A program made the position numbers and the translations under genes. From NCBI GenBank assembly GCA_002746605.1, contig PDPT01000017.1:1-39551 (forward strand): 39,551 bases of DNA. Direction: 5' to 3'. Of this stretch, positions 9,518 to 18,278 are shown piece after piece. Position 1 is the first letter of the stretch, and each line of letters begins with the position of its first letter. The DNA is from Ignavibacteriota bacterium. Its GTDB lineage: Bacteria > Bacteroidota > Ignavibacteria > Ignavibacteriales > Melioribacteraceae. Below the pieces are notes generated by a model. That model did no database searches, had not been told where the DNA came from, and saw only the letters and a program-made list of their open reading frames with translations.

Positions 9518-9671
9518 AAATCTTTCGGAATAATTTTTGTTAAAATAATAAATTTTAATATAGTAATAAAGTGTTAATTTATTTATAAAGCAAGTTAATA
9601 AATAGCTGTCTCTGAAAAAGAGTATAACTTAAGATGACACAAGACTTTATAAAGTAAAAATAAATTAATAA

Positions 9672-10007
9672 ATTGCAAGAAAAATAATAAACGAAAGACA
9701 TCCGTTAGTAATATTATCAGAAGAAATAAATTGGACATTTATAGAAAAATCGCTTGAAAATCACTATAGTAAAAAGATGGGTTCACCGGGAAAGTCTTTA
9801 TGTTTGATGGTGGGGTTACATTATCTAAAATATCTTTATAATGAAAGAGATGAAACAATAATAGAGAAGTATATAGAAAATCCGTATTACAGATATTTTG
9901 AGCATCATTTTCCAATAACCCCCTCTTCAATGACAAGATTTAGAAAAAGAATAGGAAAAGAAAAAGTATTAAAACAAAAGAAAAGAAGTAAAAATAAGTT
10001 AAATTAG
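9672..10007 (+). pseudogene. IS5-family transposase, N-terminal remnant
   Basis: The frame open from 9672 reads INERHPLVILSEEINW, then FIEKSLENHY, GSPGKSLCLMVGLHYLKYL, and PSSMTRFRKRIGKEK. This is the N-terminal (DUF772) part of IS5-family transposases, including the typical HPLVxLxxxIxW and TRFRKRIG motifs. Homology stops at about 9963; a Lys-rich tail and a stop at 10005 follow, so the whole DDE catalytic domain is missing. No good upstream ribosome site is visible. The remaining frame is certainly inactive. Confidence 0.8.
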
Positions 10008-10015
10008 GAAAAAAA

Positions 10016-10058
10016 GAGACTGAAAAATGTTTTGTGTAAATGGGAAAATTGGGTTATA
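10016..10058 (-). mobile_element. Solo terminal sequence of an IS256-type element
   Basis: The stretch beginning GAGACTGAAAAATGTTTTGT matches the right end of the IS256-family remnant at 28049-28091 (read on the other strand) at about 36 of 42 positions. No IS256 coding sequence adjoins it. It sits directly after the broken IS5 transposase, so this is a second, independent scar inside or beside the first. Confidence 0.6.
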
Positions 10059-10230
10059 GAATATCCTCAAATCTGTCGTTAAATAAATAGAAAAATGGGA
10101 TAAAACAACAGTCCAATTTCTAATAGGCATAGTCCATTTTTTAGATAAATCTCTGTAAGCTTAAAATAACATTTTCTTGAACACTCAAATCAGTCATTAA
10201 GAGAGAAAGAATTTCTCGAAATAATCTCGG

Positions 10231-10283
10231 CAGATTGCTTCATTTCATTCGCAATGACGCTAGAGAACATGTCATTACGAGCG
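10231..10283. repeat. REP-like inverted repeat
   Basis: TTCGCAATGAC (10248-10258) and GTCATTACGAG (10271-10281) form a stem with nine Watson-Crick pairs, one wobble and one mismatch around a 12-base loop. It is preceded by AGATTGCTTC. The wording 'ATTGCTTC...TTCGCAATGAC / GTCATT.CGAGCG' is that of a small dispersed extragenic repeat seen in many bacterial genomes. Only one copy is present in this window. Confidence 0.5.
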
Positions 10284-10291
10284 ATAGTATT

Positions 10292-10320
10292 ATAGGGAAG
10301 GGGCTCAAGCCCTTCCCTAT
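10292..10320 (-). terminator. Strong hairpin downstream of the tricorn-type protease gene
   Basis: ATAGGGAAGGG and CCCTTCCCTAT form a perfect 11-bp stem around a 7-base loop, 13 bases beyond the stop codon of the minus-strand protease gene. It is GC-rich for this genome. No T-run follows, so it may stabilise the mRNA 3' end rather than act alone as an intrinsic terminator. Confidence 0.6.
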
Positions 10321-10333
10321 GTTAGTAAATTAT

Positions 10334-13300
10334 CTATCTTTTTTCATAAGGAGGTTGTTTTGGTATTGTATTTGGATTTTCTTTTAACTCTTTCATAACT
10401 TGCTCTATCGCTTTTTCGAGTTGTGTATCTTTACCTTTGGCAAGTGCCGTCATATCTTCTTCCACTTCAATATCTGGATCAACTCCATAACCTTCTTTAA
10501 ACCATTTCCCGTCAGGATCATACATTCTAAAAGTAGGAACTGTTAGATAACCGCCATCAATCAAACTTGGTGCTCCGGAAATGCCTATGAGTCCGCCCCA
10601 AGTTCTGGAACCGATAAGTTTACCAAGTCCGGTTTTTCTAAAATAATCGGGGAAAGCATCACCGCCAGAACCGCTCCATCCATTAATCAACATAGCTTTA
10701 GCTCCAAAGTGTCCAACTGGTGGCCATTGCCATGTTGCCCCATCTCTAACTGCCCAGTATGCCAATGGTTTTCTGTTTAAAAGTTCAATAAATCTATCAG
10801 GTATTTGACCGCCGTTATTAAATCTTTCATCAACAATTAAACCTTGCTTATTCATTTGAGGATAAAACATTCTTACAAGCTCATATTGTCCGTCTCTAAC
10901 ACCTGTACTCGGTACATAAACATAACCGATTTTTCCATTGCTCGCCTCTTCAACTCTTTTTCTGTTATTTTCAATCCAATCAAGATTTCTTAATCTTGTT
11001 TCGTCTTTTAGAGGTTTTATTAAAACTTCCCAAGCACCATCCATATCCGGTTTATTGTTTACCGTAAGAGAAATTGTTTCATTGGCGTAACCTTGAAAAG
11101 CTGCATAAGGTTCTTTGTTTGTGTTAAGCGGAATATTATTAACGGCAAGAATAAAATCACCTTCTTTTATTTTTAAGCCTGACTTATCAATAGCGGCTCT
11201 AACTTCGCTATCCCAGCTTGCACCTTTTACGATTCTCTTTACGAAATATTTCCCGTCTTTTTTACCCCAGTCAATTCCAAGATAACCAACGGGTTTTCTT
11301 TTTGCACGTTCAGCATCTCCTCCGCCTCTGTATGCATGCGACGCATTTATTTCGCCAATCATTTCACCAATAATATAATTTACATCCCAGCGGGTAACGG
11401 CATTTTCTAACAATTTTGAATATTGTTTTTTTACACCATTCCAATCAACGCCATGCATATTAGGATCGTAGAAAAAGTCTCTTTCCAATCTCCAAGCATC
11501 ATTAAAAATTTGTTTCCATTCTTTTTGTGGAATAACAATCATTTCCATTTGTGCTATCGGCATTGCTTTTTCTAACTTTTGTCCTGCATCGGTTTTAACA
11601 ACATAAAAATTTCTTTTATTTATAACGAGCATTTTACTACCGTCTGCACTTAACATATAGCCATTTGCATCGGAAACAATATCTTTTTCTTTTCGTTCTT
11701 TAAAGTCGAAAAATTTTATTGGTCGTTCTTTACTTGCCGAACCTCTGTTTGGATATTTTTGATAAATAACTTTTCCTTTAACAGCAGTTAAATTTCCGTA
11801 ATTTCCTGCATCAATTGGCAAAATTTCCAATCTTTCTTCAAAGTCTGCAAACTCTATTTTAGTTTCGACTTTATCTTTTTTCTTTTCATCTTTGTCTTTT
11901 GAATCATCTTCTTTTTTATCTTTTTTAGCTTCTTCTTTTTTAACTGTTGTAGAATCATTTTCGGGAGCAAGCGGCGAAGTAATTTCATTGGTTAACGGTA
12001 CAACTGCTATTTGAGTTGCATTTGGGTAAACCCAAGTATTATCAAAATCACTATAAACCGGTTTAAATGATCTGTTTGTTAGAAAGTATAAATATTTACC
12101 TTCAGGATCAAAAACAGGAGCTGCATCATTATAAAATCCTTTTGTTACAACATTCAGTTTAGAATTTTTAGTATCGTAAATTGCAATTGCATTCATTTTA
12201 TTTGGCAAATTTTTTCCGTAAACTATGTATCTGCTATCAGGTGACCAATTAACCGCAAAATTCCTAAGTCCGAATTCCATTAAAAATAACTGATGATCTA
12301 CCTTAGTTACTTTTTTGCTTTTTACATCAACAACATAAATATCCATTGCGTTATCAATAAAAGAAAGTTTTTTACTATCTGGCGACCAATATATTCTATA
12401 TCTATAACCAGAACCAAATGATGTTATAGTTCTTTCTTTATTATTATTTTCAAAGTCTCTTATTGTAAGCTCGTATTCCCCTGTTTTATCAGACCAGTAA
12501 GCAACATATTTTCCATTTGGAGACCACGCCGGATATCTTTCAGCAACACCGGAAGTTTGTGATAAATTGTAAACAGGACCTTTTTCAGCGGGAACCGAAA
12601 ATATCTCTCCTCTTGCTTCGAGTATCGCACGATTTCCATCATAAGAAATTGAAACATTTTGAATTAGATTTTTTGGATTTACAGATTTTGCCATTAAAGT
12701 TGATTCATCTGTAACCACGTCAATATTAATTTCGTTATATTTTTCAGTTGTCAAATCCATCACATACAATTTCCCGCCAGCTTCGAAAACCATATCATTG
12801 GAACCAACTGCAGGAAAATGAATATCGAAATCAACAAAATTTGTAATTTGCGAAAGTTGTTTAGTATCTAAATTATAGCTCCAAATATTACTACGTTTTT
12901 TAGGTCCGTTATCTGAAAGGAAATAAATTTTATTTTTGTGCCACATCGGCAATTCGTTATTGGCATCGTTGTTTGTGATATTTTTAGATTTATAATTTTC
13001 AAGATTAAAAGTATAAATATTAGATGCCATTCCACCGCGATATCTTTTCCAAGTTCTGTAAACTCTGGTACGCGGAGTAAATGCAATTTGTTTACCGTCA
13101 GGTGATAAACTTCCGAATTCTGCAAAAGGTATAGGTAATTTTTCGGCAAGACCGCCATTGGCAGAAATTTTGTAGAATTGATTAAATCTCTGTTTGCCGC
13201 TTTTTCTTGAAGAAGCAAAAATTAAATATTTGCCGTCTGGTGTCCAATCAATAACTCTATCGTTCATTCCGTGGAAAGTTATTCTTTTGGGAATTCCGCC

Positions 13301-13588
13301 TTTTGAAGGCACAATATAAACATCTGTGTTGCCATCATAATTTGCACTAAAAGCAATTTGTTTGCCATCGGGCGAAAAGTGCGGCATTCCTTCAAAGCCA
13401 TCTGCTGAAGTTAATTTATTGGCAAGTCCCCCTGCTTTGGGAGCAATCCAAATATCGCCGCCATAAGAAAAAGCAACCTGAGTTTTTGAAACATCGGGTG
13501 TTTGTAAAAGCCTTGCACTAATTTGAGCAAAATTACTTTCTGCAAGTAAAAGTAAAATGATAAAAAGAACCGAAGAAAGTTTTTTCAT
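10334..13588 (-). CDS. Exported tricorn-type peptidase (S41 family with beta-propellers and PDZ)
   Basis: A 1084-aa protease. Residues 1-21 form a signal peptide ending NFAQ. Residues ~25-530 hold TolB/WD40-like propeller repeats (many 'SPDGKxIAF/WSPDSxxI' motifs). Residues ~540-580 are a low-complexity Lys/Asp/Glu linker, then the C1 domain, a PDZ domain (about 765-850) and the S41 catalytic domain. By analogy with archaeal tricorn (Ser745, His746, Ser965, Glu1023), the matching residues here are Ser750-His751 in INASHAYR, Ser974 in GWSGSGGDAF and Glu1032 in KEGYGVDPD. All appear intact. The cytoplasmic archaeal enzyme trims oligopeptides; the signal peptide here implies a periplasmic or surface role in peptide digestion. 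It is a single-gene unit. Confidence 0.92.
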   Translation of the reverse strand: MKKLSSVLFIILLLLAESNFAQISARLLQTPDVSKTQVAFSYGGDIWIAPKAGGLANKLTSADGFEGMPHFSPDGKQIAFSANYDGNTDVYIVPSKGGIPKRITFHGMNDRVIDWTPDGKYLIFASSRKSGKQRFNQFYKISANGGLAEKLPIPFAEFGSLSPDGKQIAFTPRTRVYRTWKRYRGGMASNIYTFNLENYKSKNITNNDANNELPMWHKNKIYFLSDNGPKKRSNIWSYNLDTKQLSQITNFVDFDIHFPAVGSNDMVFEAGGKLYVMDLTTEKYNEINIDVVTDESTLMAKSVNPKNLIQNVSISYDGNRAILEARGEIFSVPAEKGPVYNLSQTSGVAERYPAWSPNGKYVAYWSDKTGEYELTIRDFENNNKERTITSFGSGYRYRIYWSPDSKKLSFIDNAMDIYVVDVKSKKVTKVDHQLFLMEFGLRNFAVNWSPDSRYIVYGKNLPNKMNAIAIYDTKNSKLNVVTKGFYNDAAPVFDPEGKYLYFLTNRSFKPVYSDFDNTWVYPNATQIAVVPLTNEITSPLAPENDSTTVKKEEAKKDKKEDDSKDKDEKKKDKVETKIEFADFEERLEILPIDAGNYGNLTAVKGKVIYQKYPNRGSASKERPIKFFDFKERKEKDIVSDANGYMLSADGSKMLVINKRNFYVVKTDAGQKLEKAMPIAQMEMIVIPQKEWKQIFNDAWRLERDFFYDPNMHGVDWNGVKKQYSKLLENAVTRWDVNYIIGEMIGEINASHAYRGGGDAERAKRKPVGYLGIDWGKKDGKYFVKRIVKGASWDSEVRAAIDKSGLKIKEGDFILAVNNIPLNTNKEPYAAFQGYANETISLTVNNKPDMDGAWEVLIKPLKDETRLRNLDWIENNRKRVEEASNGKIGYVYVPSTGVRDGQYELVRMFYPQMNKQGLIVDERFNNGGQIPDRFIELLNRKPLAYWAVRDGATWQWPPVGHFGAKAMLINGWSGSGGDAFPDYFRKTGLGKLIGSRTWGGLIGISGAPSLIDGGYLTVPTFRMYDPDGKWFKEGYGVDPDIEVEEDMTALAKGKDTQLEKAIEQVMKELKENPNTIPKQPPYEKR

Positions 13589-13853
13589 TTAGTGTACTCC
13601 ATAATTAATAATTACAAAAATTGCTTAATTAAAAATAATATTATTGGCTGATAATTGTTAGACGTACGAAAAGTTAAAAGGTTTTGTTGAAGACAAGAAT
13701 TAAATTTGAAAGAGACAGTCTGTCTTTTTACGAGTGGAAAGCTAATGATGAAATATGAGCAGGCAATAGTGAATTGATAAAATAAAGTATAGATTATTGC
13801 AAAGTAATTTCTCACTGTAGCAATGTAAGATTTAATTCAAACCTTTAGGTATT

Positions 13854-15449
13854 TTACGAATTAAACTCTCTAATTATTCTCTCAATTTCAGATTCACTGA
13901 TTCCGTTACCGTAAGATTTTCCTTTTACGGATTTACTTGATGTTTCATTTTTTTGTGTAAAGTTAAAACTATTATTAACAACCGGATTTCCTGCACGAGC
14001 TATTAAACGTTCCTCTATTTTATTTAAGAAACTTTCTGAATTATTAGAAGTATTTCCGGTTTGAGAGCTATCCAAATTAGTAACGGAATTTCCTTTGTTG
14101 AGCGGATTAACTTCGAATGCTAATGTTTTAATATTCATTAAATGTTTTGCGGTTACATTCTCGGAAATGATTGAACCGCCCCAGGTTCCAACTCCGAGAG
14201 TTAATGATGGATTTAATGCTGTTGTGTAACCAACTGCTCCAAGTGACGAAGCTGAATTTACAATTATTCTGAAAGCAGGCTTTTCGAGAGCAAACTTCAT
14301 AATTATTTCTTGATCGTTTGAGTGAATTGCCATTGTGTGGCCAACACCTCCAAAATTCAGCAAGTCTATACATTTGTGGCAGCCCTCTAACCAACCGTCA
14401 GCTACATAGAATGCAAGCACAGGTGAAAGTTTTTCAATTGATAAAGGTTCATGTTTTCCTATTCCGTCACAATCAGCAATTAAAACTTTGGTTGAATCGG
14501 GAATATTAAAACCTGCAAGAGTAGCAATGTACTTAGCCGATTTTCCAACAATATTTGGATTTATTTTCCCATCATTTAGAATAGTATTTTCTAATTTTCT
14601 TTTTTCTTGAGAAGTAACAAAATATCCGCCGTTTTCCGAAGCGAATTTTCTTACTTTTTCTACAAGCGGTCTATCTACAATTATAGATTGTTCCGATGAA
14701 CAGAGAGTTCCGTTATCGAAAGTTGTACCTGCAATAATGTCTAAAACAGCTTTTTCGTAATTTGCACTTCGTTCAATAAATGCTGGAACGTTACCTGAGC
14801 CGACACCATAAGCCGGAGTTCCGGCACTGTATGCGGCTTTTACCATTGGTGTACTTCCCGTTGCAAGAATAACAGCTACATCGGAATGTTTCATTAATGC
14901 TTCCGTTCCTTCCAAAGTCGGGGTCTGCATGCAATGAATTAAATCTTTTGGAGCTCCTGCTTTTACCGCTGCATTACTTAATATTTTTAATGCCTCGGTA
15001 GTACAGTTTACTGCTCGCGGGTGCGGACTTGCAACAATAGCATTGCGTGTTTTTAGAGAAATTATTGTTTTAAAAAATGCTGTTGAAGTAGGGTTTGTAG
15101 ATGGGATTAATGCTGCAACAACTCCCATTGGTTCTGCAATGTTTACAATTTTTCCGTTTTCTTTTACCTCAATAACACCGACAGTTTTTAAATCTTTTAT
15201 TGAATTATAAACATTTCTGCTGCCAAATTGATTTTTCACAACTTTATCTTTCCAGTTGCCAAAACCGGTTTCTTTATGAGCCATTTTAGCAAGTCTTTCA
15301 CTTGCTTCGTAACCTGCATCAGCCATTGCTTCAACAATTTTATTAACCTGAGCTTGGTTAAAATGTTTAAATTCTAATTGTGCGGCTTTAGCTTTTTTTA
15401 CTAAATCTCTTACTTCTTGTGTTGATTTGATATCTTTATCTAAGTTCAT
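13854..15449 (-). CDS. CoA-acylating aldehyde dehydrogenase (EutE/PduP-like) with targeting-peptide-like C-terminal tail
   Basis: Oxidises an aldehyde to acyl-CoA with NAD+ and CoA. The start at 15449 was chosen because GGAGA lies seven bases upstream and the protein then begins MNLDKDIKSTQEVRDLV like its relatives; an upstream in-frame start (15527) gives an unlikely extension. Seen: cofactor region PMGVVAALIPSTNPTSTAFF, GSGNVPAF, and the catalytic Cys250 in NGTLCSSEQS. The core ends near residue 465. A Ser/Asn/Thr-rich linker follows, then the amphipathic helix ISESEIERIIREFNS at the extreme C-terminus. Such linker-plus-helix tails are the hallmark of cargo enzymes of bacterial microcompartments. 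No shell-protein gene is in the window. The exact aldehyde is unknown (acetaldehyde or propionaldehyde are likely). Confidence 0.88.
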   Translation of the reverse strand: MNLDKDIKSTQEVRDLVKKAKAAQLEFKHFNQAQVNKIVEAMADAGYEASERLAKMAHKETGFGNWKDKVVKNQFGSRNVYNSIKDLKTVGVIEVKENGKIVNIAEPMGVVAALIPSTNPTSTAFFKTIISLKTRNAIVASPHPRAVNCTTEALKILSNAAVKAGAPKDLIHCMQTPTLEGTEALMKHSDVAVILATGSTPMVKAAYSAGTPAYGVGSGNVPAFIERSANYEKAVLDIIAGTTFDNGTLCSSEQSIIVDRPLVEKVRKFASENGGYFVTSQEKRKLENTILNDGKINPNIVGKSAKYIATLAGFNIPDSTKVLIADCDGIGKHEPLSIEKLSPVLAFYVADGWLEGCHKCIDLLNFGGVGHTMAIHSNDQEIIMKFALEKPAFRIIVNSASSLGAVGYTTALNPSLTLGVGTWGGSIISENVTAKHLMNIKTLAFEVNPLNKGNSVTNLDSSQTGNTSNNSESFLNKIEERLIARAGNPVVNNSFNFTQKNETSSKSVKGKSYGNGISESEIERIIREFNS

Positions 15450-15616
15450 AAAATCTCCAAAGCATTTAATATCAAAATATAACCACTCTTTAAGAGTTAA
15501 GCAAATTCTAAAGTCTTGATGTAACAATAAAAATCTAATAATAGAAGTAAAAATTATAACACATTTATTATAACTGATTTTATTTCGATAATTCTATCAA
15601 AAAGAGGACAACAGCT

Positions 15617-16129
15617 TTGGAATTACTTAAAAAATTTGCAAGCTCAATTATACTTTTACCAATTTGTATTTGGTTAGTGCTTAACTATGGGGATTTTATT
15701 TTTTTGCTTGACCACTTTAATTTGCTAATTCACGAAGGCGGACATGGAATATTCCGTTTTTTCGGTAAGTTTATTTACACACTCGGTGGAACGCTTATGC
15801 AGATTATTATTCCGTCAATTTTTATTTATTATTTCTATTCCAACAAGAAAAATTTTGGGGTACAGATTTCTTTGGTTTATCTTGGCGAAAATCTTTTTAA
15901 CATTTCTAAATACGCTGCGGATGCTGTTGCACAAAAGTTGCCTTTACTTGGAGGTAAGAAAGTTTATCATGATTGGCATTGGCTTTTAAGTAGAATGGGA
16001 ATTCTTGAATATGATCAATTAGTCGGATTATTCTTTGTTATTCTTGCAATAATTTCATTTATGATTGCCTTGCTCTATCCATTAAAACCGTTACCGAAAA
16101 AAAGAGTAAATCTTGATTTGGATTTATAA
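15617..16129 (+). CDS. Small integral membrane protein with HEGGH motif (possible intramembrane metalloprotease)
   Basis: A 170-aa protein with about four hydrophobic segments. The start is a TTG (15617) supported by AAAGAGG nine bases upstream. The first or second helix is followed by LLIHEGGHGIFRF, an HExxH zinc motif (His39, Glu40, His43) next to a membrane segment, as in M50-type site-2 proteases. A further cluster, HDWHWLLSRMG (His118, Asp119, His121), could supply the third metal ligand. It is much shorter than typical S2P proteases, and no PDZ or NPDG motif is seen, so the function is unproven. It is divergent from the aldehyde dehydrogenase gene; no operon partner. Confidence 0.6.
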   Translation: MELLKKFASSIILLPICIWLVLNYGDFIFLLDHFNLLIHEGGHGIFRFFGKFIYTLGGTLMQIIIPSIFIYYFYSNKKNFGVQISLVYLGENLFNISKYAADAVAQKLPLLGGKKVYHDWHWLLSRMGILEYDQLVGLFFVILAIISFMIALLYPLKPLPKKRVNLDLDL

Positions 16130-16356
16130 AGTTTTATTTGAAAGTAAACTTCTATTAAATTTTATTGTTATGTACTAATGTTATACTTGAATGATAACAG
16201 AAATAATAATCTTAAAAAATTTTAACAAAATAGAATGTACATTAATTTTTAGAAATTATTTTAGATATAATATTCAGTTGCAACTAAAATTAAAACCGTT
16301 TTACAAATTCGAAAGTCTATGTAACAATGCTTAGATGATTTTTTGTGAATAAAATT

Positions 16357-18072
16357 TTACTTTTCAATTGGTTGTTTGAAGAATGCAATAACTCCTTCAA
16401 TTACTATCAAGACTACTAAAACTAAAACAATTATGTTTATGATTTGTAATAATAAATTGCTTGTTTCGTTAAAAGAAATTTGATTAAGTATTGTTGCCCA
16501 CAATGTCATTAAAATCATAAACAATCCGGGTATTCCGGAAATTATCCACTTCCAACCGCCTTTTCGTTTTAGATACATTGTAATCACAATTAAAGCTAAA
16601 GCTCCAAGAGTTTGGTTTATTGCTCCGAAAAGGGGCCAAAGTTTTAATGCACCTTTTCCATCAGCACCACTTGCAAAAGCTAGAATCAATCCCGAAAGAA
16701 CAACTACCCCCGTTGTGAGGTATCTGTTTTTGAAAGCCTTAATTTTAAAGTCTACCATAACCTCCGTAAGAGCATATCTTTGAATTCGTGTTGCGGAATC
16801 GAGTGTTGTTCCTGCAAAAGAAGCTACGAAAACTCCCATAATACCAACTGCAATTGATCTCGGTATTCCAATATTTTGAATCATATTAGCGGCACCATCT
16901 ACAAAAGCTGCAACCTTAGCGGTAAGTCCGCTCATTGCAGTCCAAGATGAATAATGTGCCGACCAGGCCGAAGCACCAAGCAGGGTTGTTCCGGTTTTAT
17001 CTGTGTAGCCTAACCCAATTCCGGCAGAAACTGCGATTATTACCAGGATGGCAAGAGCACTTTCGGTCAGCATACTTCCAACACTTACAAATAAAGAATC
17101 ACTTTCACACTTTACTTGTTTTGATGAAGTTCCCGAAGAAACCAAACAATGAAACCCCGAAATAGCTCCACAAGCTATTGTAATAAACAGAAAGGGTAAC
17201 ATCGAAGGAGCATCGGGAGGATTTGTTTGAACAGCAGGAGCAACAATTTCTAAATTTGCCCAAAATGCACTTGCAAAAATGCCGAGTATCATAAGACTCA
17301 TTGCAAGAACAAGTTGATGCGAATTTATGTAATCTCTTGGTTGAAGCAATGTTGTTACCGGAAGAACACTAGCAAAAAAGGCGTAAATTAAAAGTATGAT
17401 TGTCCAAGTTCCGGTTGGAGGTATTCCAAAAATTACGGGCATTTGAATTGGTAAATAAGAACCGAGAATTATTGTGGCGTACATTACAATTACCGCTATA
17501 ATTGACCAGAAGGTAATACTTTTTCCTTTTTTATAAAATAAATGTCCAAGATAAATTGCAATGGGAATTTGAAGCCAAACAGGTAAAACCGATTCTGGAT
17601 ACATACTAAAAATTACAGCAATTACTAATCCGAAGATTGAAATTACAACCCAAAGAGCCAAGAAAACTACGAGAAAGAAAAAGTTTTTTGTTCTTTTATT
17701 AATATATTTTGAAGTAAATTCGGAAATTGATTTACCTTGATTACGCATAGAAATTATAAGTGAACCAAAATCATGGATTGCTCCTATTAGAACAGAGCCG
17801 AGGAAAACCCAAATAACTGCCGGAACCCAGCCCCAAATAATTGCTATTGCGGGACCAACAATAGGACCAGTACCTGCAATGGAAGTAAAATGATGTCCGA
17901 AAATTATTTCTTTTTTGGTCGGGACAAAATCGATACCATCTTCAAATTCGGCTGAAGGAACTTTGTTATTATCGTTTAATCTAAAAATTTTTTTCGCAAT
18001 AAAATTCTTGTAGAATCTATACATCAAAATGTAACCGAAACAAGTTACAATCATTAAAAGTAGTGCATCCAT
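16357..18072 (-). CDS. cstA: CstA-family carbon-starvation transporter
   Basis: A 571-aa polytopic membrane protein with more than a dozen hydrophobic segments. The CstA signatures are clear: FGHHFTSIAGTGPIVGPA, GAIHDFGSLIISMRNQGKSI, PRDYINS, FHCLVSSGTSSKQ and FAGTTLDSATRIQRY. E. coli relatives (CstA, BtsT) take up peptides or pyruvate; this shorter form is common outside Enterobacteria. The substrate here is not determinable from sequence, with pyruvate likely. The ATG has the ribosome site AAAGG seven bases upstream. It probably has its own promoter in 18073-18278, as the upstream GH97 gene is about 200 bases away. Confidence 0.92.
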   Translation of the reverse strand: MDALLLMIVTCFGYILMYRFYKNFIAKKIFRLNDNNKVPSAEFEDGIDFVPTKKEIIFGHHFTSIAGTGPIVGPAIAIIWGWVPAVIWVFLGSVLIGAIHDFGSLIISMRNQGKSISEFTSKYINKRTKNFFFLVVFLALWVVISIFGLVIAVIFSMYPESVLPVWLQIPIAIYLGHLFYKKGKSITFWSIIAVIVMYATIILGSYLPIQMPVIFGIPPTGTWTIILLIYAFFASVLPVTTLLQPRDYINSHQLVLAMSLMILGIFASAFWANLEIVAPAVQTNPPDAPSMLPFLFITIACGAISGFHCLVSSGTSSKQVKCESDSLFVSVGSMLTESALAILVIIAVSAGIGLGYTDKTGTTLLGASAWSAHYSSWTAMSGLTAKVAAFVDGAANMIQNIGIPRSIAVGIMGVFVASFAGTTLDSATRIQRYALTEVMVDFKIKAFKNRYLTTGVVVLSGLILAFASGADGKGALKLWPLFGAINQTLGALALIVITMYLKRKGGWKWIISGIPGLFMILMTLWATILNQISFNETSNLLLQIINIIVLVLVVLIVIEGVIAFFKQPIEK

Positions 18073-18278
18073 TTTTTACCTTTGCTAAAATGATTCTTAC
18101 AAAAATAAAATATATTGTTAATTATTAAAAGAGGATTGATAATTCAACTATTAAAATCTTTTAATACTTTACTATTAAAGTTAAAAAGATTTGATAAGGA
18201 AACTTAAGGGAACTAAAAATTATTGAGTATTCTATGAGAATAAAACAATTCTTATAAAAACTATGCGAACTAATGAAT

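Noticed and set aside
9739..9936. Minus-strand frame opposite the IS5 transposase remnant
   Set aside because: It is the antisense shadow of a recognisable transposase frame.
13612..13815. Minus-strand 67-residue frame and a 13-base palindrome (AGACAG-T-CTGTCT, 13713-13725) in the gap before the tricorn-type gene
   Set aside because: The frame has no ribosome site and no recognisable motif. The palindrome has a one-base centre, no second copy and no clear relation to a promoter, so it was not called an operator.
15450..15527. N-terminal extension of the aldehyde dehydrogenase, as a possible N-terminal targeting peptide
   Set aside because: The ribosome site GGAGA fits the ATG at 15449, and the extension is not an amphipathic helix of the microcompartment type.
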